In this document: piece by piece, positions 59,849-64,000 of the stretch
How the letters are laid out: every line of letters starts with the position of its first letter
How positions within the stretch are numbered: the stretch's first letter is position 1
Assembly: GCA_011525745.1 (NCBI GenBank)
Contig: WYBU01000009.1
Coordinates: 62,001-126,000, forward strand
DNA length: 64,000 nucleotides
Source of the DNA: Planctomycetaceae bacterium
GTDB taxonomy: Bacteria; Planctomycetota; Phycisphaerae; UBA1845; UTPLA1
Direction: 5' to 3'
Program-made: the position numbers and the translations under genes
Notes under the pieces: model-generated
Seen by the model: only the letters and a program-made list of their open reading frames with translations
Databases searched by the model: none
What the model was told of the DNA's origin: nothing

Positions 59849-61567
59849 CTATTTCGATTGCAGTTCCTGGTACTTCTCATTCGCCAGATCGACCGACATC
59901 ACGCGCTCGCGCAGCGCCGACGGATCATTCTCATCGGCGCAAACGAGCAGCGTCGTCGGCTCGGGCTGTCCGACGCCTCCGGGCGGGCGAAATACGTAGC
60001 CAAAGTCGATGTCCACGACCACCAGATTGGTGACGAAGTCGATCTGCGTGCGGCCCTTGCGCTCCAGGCGCCCGATCGAATCGCCGGGCTTCACCGTATA
60101 GCGCTTGCTCTCGTACCGCGCGGCGCGGCTTGAGCCTTCGCGGCGGAATACCTCGACCGTCGCCTCGTTGCGGTCGGCGGCCGAGCGGATCAGAAACACG
60201 TACAAATCGGACGGCACCTCGAAGACCGGCGTCGGCTCGGACCAGGCCCCCTCGATGAGGAGCCGCCGCGCATCGTCCGGGCGCAACAAATCGCGCGGGC
60301 GGCCGACAAGCTGATTCAACGCGCGCAGCCTCATGCGGTATTGGTAGTCGTGTCCCGGTTCCGCGCTCAGGTCGTAGGCGATGATCGGCATGTATCGCCG
60401 CAGGACGCCGCGCGTGAGCTTGCGCCCCTGGGCCTGAAGCTTCTGATCCAGGAGGTTCAGAAGTTCGTCGGCCCGCTGCCGATCGGTGGGCGAAAGCCCC
60501 GCCGCCCAGAAGGCCGACTCGGCATACATCACCGCCAGATCCAGTTTGCCCTCGGTTGAGGCCTTTTCCGCCTCGCGCAGCCAATTGCGAACATGCGACC
60601 GAATCTCTGGATCGATCGGAGGCGCGGCCGCGGTCGGGTCGAAGAATCCCTTCGGTTCCATGAACAGGTAGGGGACCAGCGGCAGCCGGATCGTATCGCC
60701 CGAATCGCGCTTCGGATGCGGCGGCCGCAGCACCCACGGCTGATTGCCGCGGTACGGGCTGATGAACGACTCGACCGCCGCCCGATCGGCCACCGCCGTG
60801 ATGGCGCCGTCGGAGTCGAAATTCACGCGCGGCGGCAAGGGACGCTCGTACGGCGTCCACGCAGCGACGTCGGTCCACGGTCCGACCATATTGCCGTTTC
60901 GAGAACGCGTTACTTCACGCCGTTGCAATTGTACGTCATGCGCGACCAGGTCGATCAGGTCGTTCGGATAGTCCGCGTCGCGGAAGGCTTTTTCGACGGC
61001 CGACAGATCGACCTGACCGGCCACGAGCACCCAGTATCGACCGCCCCCCTCGCTGCCCCACTGCTCGCCGCTGTCCTTCAACGCGTCGAAACCGTACGCC
61101 GGCATATCGATCAACGCCCGACGCTCCGGCATGTTCAGCACGTTGCGATGCACGGCGTACTGGACATTGATCGGCGCGACGACGCGCGCCAGGGAATGCC
61201 TGCGCCCGGTGGCGCTGCGCTCGCCCTCGACCAGCGGCGGTTGCCACGGTTGCGCGGCCGGCACCGTCGGCTGGATGTCCTTGAACTGTTCCAGCAACGA
61301 AAACACCGTCGGGGCGGAGTCGTCGGTCGGCGCGGCCGGTTGGGGCGGTGACAACGTTCGCCAACGGTCGGCCAAAGCGCGGGCCTCGTCGCGGATTTTC
61401 TGGCCCAGCTCCGCGGGAGTGAGCGATTCGTTGGAAAACGCCTCGATCTGATACGGCGCGCCGACGACGAGGAAATACACGGCGCCGCCCAGCAGCAGCA
61501 ACAAGGCCACCCCGAGCACGATCTTCTCGACGTGCTGCTCCAGCGGGCTGATCGTCTTCTTAGCCAT
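59849..61567 (-). CDS. PilP-like inner-membrane assembly protein
   Basis: The 572-residue protein (ATG at 61567) has one N-terminal helix (IVLGVALLLLLGGAVYFLVV) and a long periplasmic part. The C-terminal region, YTVKPGDSIGRLERKGRTQI and FVTNLVVVDIDFGYVFRPPG, resembles the PilP/GspC homology fold (a GDxIG motif followed by beta strands). Intermediate segments (FWAAGLSPTDRQRADELLNL, ALNQLVGRPRDLLRPDDARR) are unassigned. It is linked with two other one-helix proteins on the same strand and lies next to an STN-like gene, so a pilus or secretion inner-membrane platform is likely. Exact orthology is uncertain. Confidence 0.65.
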   Translation of the reverse strand: MAKKTISPLEQHVEKIVLGVALLLLLGGAVYFLVVGAPYQIEAFSNESLTPAELGQKIRDEARALADRWRTLSPPQPAAPTDDSAPTVFSLLEQFKDIQPTVPAAQPWQPPLVEGERSATGRRHSLARVVAPINVQYAVHRNVLNMPERRALIDMPAYGFDALKDSGEQWGSEGGGRYWVLVAGQVDLSAVEKAFRDADYPNDLIDLVAHDVQLQRREVTRSRNGNMVGPWTDVAAWTPYERPLPPRVNFDSDGAITAVADRAAVESFISPYRGNQPWVLRPPHPKRDSGDTIRLPLVPYLFMEPKGFFDPTAAAPPIDPEIRSHVRNWLREAEKASTEGKLDLAVMYAESAFWAAGLSPTDRQRADELLNLLDQKLQAQGRKLTRGVLRRYMPIIAYDLSAEPGHDYQYRMRLRALNQLVGRPRDLLRPDDARRLLIEGAWSEPTPVFEVPSDLYVFLIRSAADRNEATVEVFRREGSSRAARYESKRYTVKPGDSIGRLERKGRTQIDFVTNLVVVDIDFGYVFRPPGGVGQPEPTTLLVCADENDPSALRERVMSVDLANEKYQELQSK

Positions 61568-61668
61568 CCAATACTCCCGAGCCGCTTGTCGGACGCCGCC
61601 ACAATACGCGGCCCCGTTTTGATGCTCAATGTCGGCCGACCTTCGGCGACGTCGGCCGCGCCGTCGCG

Positions 61669-62964
61669 TCAGCCGCCGAGTCGGCCGCCGCCGCCGCGGA
61701 TCATGCCGGGACTGCCGCCGCCCTGGGCGTCGGGCAGCAGATCCTTGCCGATCGGATTGGTCAGTTGCTCCTTGACCTCGGGCGGCATCCACTTTCCGAA
61801 AACCGAGTGGAGATAATACCCTTCGAGATCGATATTCACTTCCACGAGCCGGGCCGAGCCGTACACGTAGGGCTTCTGCCGCCAGTCGGCGCGCACGTGA
61901 GTGTACTTGATCCGCACCGGCGTGAAGAAGCTGATCCGCACGAGCGAGTCGAGCACCACCGGAATCTGCTCCGCCTCGACCACCAGTGTCAGATGCACCG
62001 GCACGACGAAGTATTTGTCGGTGTTCTCGCGACCGGTGAACGAGGGATAGAAGTACCCGTCGCGCGGCGGCGAGTTGGAAAAGCCGGCGAAACCCAGGTG
62101 CCGATCGATGCCCAAATACACCAGCCGCTTGATCGGCATGTACGCCACCCACGCTTGCTCGGGCGTGCCGGCGTCGGTCAGCCGGCGGACGCGTTCGTCG
62201 TTGACGCGCGCCAGCGCCTCGACCACGTCCTGAAGAATCCACAATGACATCTGCGCCTGCCAGATTTCGACGTCATGCGGCGGCTCGGTCTTGTCGGTCA
62301 GCGGATGCGGCGCCAGCGCGCCGGCGTCGATGTACATCAGCAGGTTGCGGGCGCGGCGATACTGTGCCCGCGCTTCGGGATCGGCCCAGACGGTGCGGGC
62401 GCGATCCCAGGTCTGTCCTTCGCCAACAACGTTGCCCGCCGTGTCGAGCTTCAGCGTCCACGGATCTTCCATCTGGGCCAGTCGTGCCTGCTCTTCCAGG
62501 CCGGCCCGCTCGACTTCGGCGGTCACCTCGTTGTCGCTCAGCGGCCGGTCGCCCTTGAGCCGTGTGAACAGCAGCGCGAACTCCTCTTTGTAGCGCCGCC
62601 GGAATTCGATCTTGGGCTGTGTGCGGTCGGCCTTCGGCAGAACGCCCTCGACCAGCGGCGCCCGCTCGACGCGCTGACCCGTGCGAAAATCGGTCATGAA
62701 GCTCTGGCGCTGCTGTGCGTCGCGAAGCGAATCGCTGAACCGGTTCTCGCTCTCGGCGACTTCCTTGCGCTTGGTGTCGATCCAGTTGTGGTTGTACATC
62801 TTGGCCGTTGCCTGGGACTTCAGGCGGGTACCGACGCTGTTGGCGGTCTGCATCGCCGCGACCACGTCCGACGCCGCCATCCACTGCCAGATTCCCAGGC
62901 CCAGACCCGCGGCGCACGCCAGTCCGAACGCCAATGCGCGCCACTGTTTCTTGACGAAGTCCAT
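61669..62964 (-). CDS. PilO-like single-pass inner-membrane protein
   Basis: The 431-residue protein starts at 62964 (MDFVKKQWRALAFGLACAAG), with GAGGAG 8 nt upstream. One N-terminal helix (RALAFGLACAAGLGLGIWQW) is followed by a helical region and a ferredoxin-like part: YFVVPVHLTLVVEAEQIPVV, LDSLVRISFFTPVRIKYTHV and RLVEVNIDLEGYYLHSVFG. This V-L-V-xx-PV-xx-L layout matches the C-terminal fold of PilO/GspM-type proteins. A glycine-rich tail ends it. It is co-directional with the genes on both sides, about 100 nt apart. Confidence 0.65.
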   Translation of the reverse strand: MDFVKKQWRALAFGLACAAGLGLGIWQWMAASDVVAAMQTANSVGTRLKSQATAKMYNHNWIDTKRKEVAESENRFSDSLRDAQQRQSFMTDFRTGQRVERAPLVEGVLPKADRTQPKIEFRRRYKEEFALLFTRLKGDRPLSDNEVTAEVERAGLEEQARLAQMEDPWTLKLDTAGNVVGEGQTWDRARTVWADPEARAQYRRARNLLMYIDAGALAPHPLTDKTEPPHDVEIWQAQMSLWILQDVVEALARVNDERVRRLTDAGTPEQAWVAYMPIKRLVYLGIDRHLGFAGFSNSPPRDGYFYPSFTGRENTDKYFVVPVHLTLVVEAEQIPVVLDSLVRISFFTPVRIKYTHVRADWRQKPYVYGSARLVEVNIDLEGYYLHSVFGKWMPPEVKEQLTNPIGKDLLPDAQGGGSPGMIRGGGGRLGG

Positions 62965-63069
62965 GTTCAACACTCCTCGCGCCGCCGGGCGAGGGTCGGC
63001 CCAACGGCGTCGATTGCGTTCGCGTTTTTCGGGCGACGCGCCGCGTGCCGCCCTGATCGCCCCCGCAGG

Positions 63070-64000
63070 TCAGTCGCGACGGGGGGCCGGCGGCGGAGTC
63101 GTTGCCGGCTCGCCCGCCGCGGCGCCTTCGCCGGCCGCACCTTCCGTTTTGGGCAGGAACCGCGCCGGCGTGTCGGAGCGAATCACCAGCAGATCGATCA
63201 GAAACCGCGCGTCATTGCCCAGGTATTTCTCGCCCGTCGTCGGATCATGCCCCGCGGGCAGGCGGTATCGCTTTTCCGAATCGGCCTGTGGCGGACCACC
63301 GAATGTCGGCGGCGGCGTGCCCGGTCCGAATCCGCCGGGGCGACCGCCGCGCGGCGCACCGAACCCGCCCATCCTTCCATCGCCTCCGCGCCCCAGCCCT
63401 CCGCCGGTGCGTCCGGAATCAAACTCATCGGACTCCTCGGCGCCGCGAATCGGCACGACGGTGCGCAGGCGCGACTTGACGATGTAGAACCCCATTTTCG
63501 GCTTGCGGCCTTCGGCCTCGATCGCGGGAATGACCTGGTCCTCGAGCCATCCGGCCGGCTCGGGATTGGTCGTTCGCCCGCGGACTTCAATCTGCCAGCC
63601 GCTGGCGCCCGAAATCTCGTTGATCTCGCTGTCGGTGATCTCGGGCCAGGTGCCGACGAACTGATCGACGTTGCCCTCGTAGGTCATGTTGAACGACTCG
63701 ATCCAGATTTCTTTCCGCTCCGCCCGTTCGACGATCTGGTTCAGCGCTTTGACTCGCGGATCGGTCGCCGCCACGCCGCTCTTGAGCAGTTCGTCCCGGG
63801 CGCGTCGCGCCTCCTCGATGGCCGTCAGATAGTCTTCGGTGCTCCGGGCGTCGGGGACGCTTTGCATGTGCCGCGCGATGCCGACGTGGATCGCCTGAAA
63901 TATCCGCGGCAGGATGGCGTTGTACCGCCCCAGTGTGTTGAACATCCGTGTCGCGTCGATCTGGCGCGTCGCTTCCTCCTCCACCTGACGATATTCCTGC
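63070..64000 (-). CDS. PilN/PilM-operon-type protein, 5' end cut by the window
   Basis: The frame reads through the right edge (QEYRQVEEEATRQ before the first candidate start at 63984, GTG), so the N-terminus is outside the window. The visible 309 residues have helical parts (LGRYNAILPRIFQAIHVGIA, LTAIEEARRARDELLK) and a beta segment (IWIESFNMTYEGNVDQFVGT, GWQIEVRGRTT, PKMGFYIVKSRLRTVVPI), then a glycine/proline-rich linker and a tail. This fits a PilN-like or related platform protein of a pilus or secretion operon. No catalytic motif is seen. Most of the operon is probably to the right of the window. Confidence 0.6.
   Translation of the reverse strand, partial: QEYRQVEEEATRQIDATRMFNTLGRYNAILPRIFQAIHVGIARHMQSVPDARSTEDYLTAIEEARRARDELLKSGVAATDPRVKALNQIVERAERKEIWIESFNMTYEGNVDQFVGTWPEITDSEINEISGASGWQIEVRGRTTNPEPAGWLEDQVIPAIEAEGRKPKMGFYIVKSRLRTVVPIRGAEESDEFDSGRTGGGLGRGGDGRMGGFGAPRGGRPGGFGPGTPPPTFGGPPQADSEKRYRLPAGHDPTTGEKYLGNDARFLIDLLVIRSDTPARFLPKTEGAAGEGAAAGEPATTPPPAPRRD

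Overview
The window looks like chromosome from a high-GC planctomycete, probably of the Phycisphaerae or a near relative. This is inferred from secreted proteins with C-terminal dockerin-like repeats (2078-3625, 19760-22678), few operons, a cadherin-free but W/G-rich set of exported proteins, flagellar fliM and pilT, and many short palindromic repeats between genes. I cannot name a species. All products are family-level calls made from motifs read directly in the translations.

Layout. 0-8.6 kb: a 27-bp tandem array, a nitroreductase, a secreted EEP nuclease-like protein with dockerin, a cysteine desulfurase, a sigma-70-like factor, then gcvT and gcvH. 9-12.1 kb (minus strand): dnaX-ybaB-recR, preceded by an SRP RNA gene. 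dnaX carries an A10 run followed by a hairpin, expected to give tau and gamma forms. 12.4-17 kb (minus): moxR, DUF58 and transglutaminase genes in one operon. 17.3-23.7 kb: nrnA-like and yggS-like genes diverge; then a small membrane protein, a 14-repeat secreted propeller-like protein with its own terminator, and btpA. 24-30.4 kb: a Wzt-type ABC ATPase, an EEP hydrolase, and a polysaccharide cluster (UDP-glucose dehydrogenase, DegT aminotransferase, WecA-like transferase). 31-35.2 kb: fliM, pilT, a GT2 glycosyltransferase and nadD. 35.5-41.9 kb: a lipoprotein, a DUF6600 protein, tRNA-Glu, a lipoprotein gene broken by an in-frame TGA, ispE and a PAS-GGDEF cyclase. 42-56.3 kb: valS with repeat DNA inside its reading frame, an SNase-like protein, lysC, a heparinase II/III-like protein, an EAL phosphodiesterase, an aldehyde dehydrogenase family protein, a membrane protein and a fatty acid desaturase. 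56.9-64 kb: a zinc-ribbon coiled-coil protein with RNase HI, a secretin-N-like protein, a DUF167 protein, and three linked inner-membrane proteins resembling PilN/PilO/PilP, the last cut by the window edge.

Two themes run through the window. First, at least eight families of small interspersed palindromic or tandem repeats occupy most intergenic space, and some copies lie inside essential genes (valS, dnaX linker). Second, several plus-strand genes have a good -10 box ending only 5-7 nt before the start codon, which suggests leaderless mRNAs. I found no CRISPR array, transposase, integrase or prophage. The strongest leads are the dnaX slippage site, the in-frame repeat insertions in ValRS, the leaderless promoters, and the family of four ~70-bp stem-loop elements.
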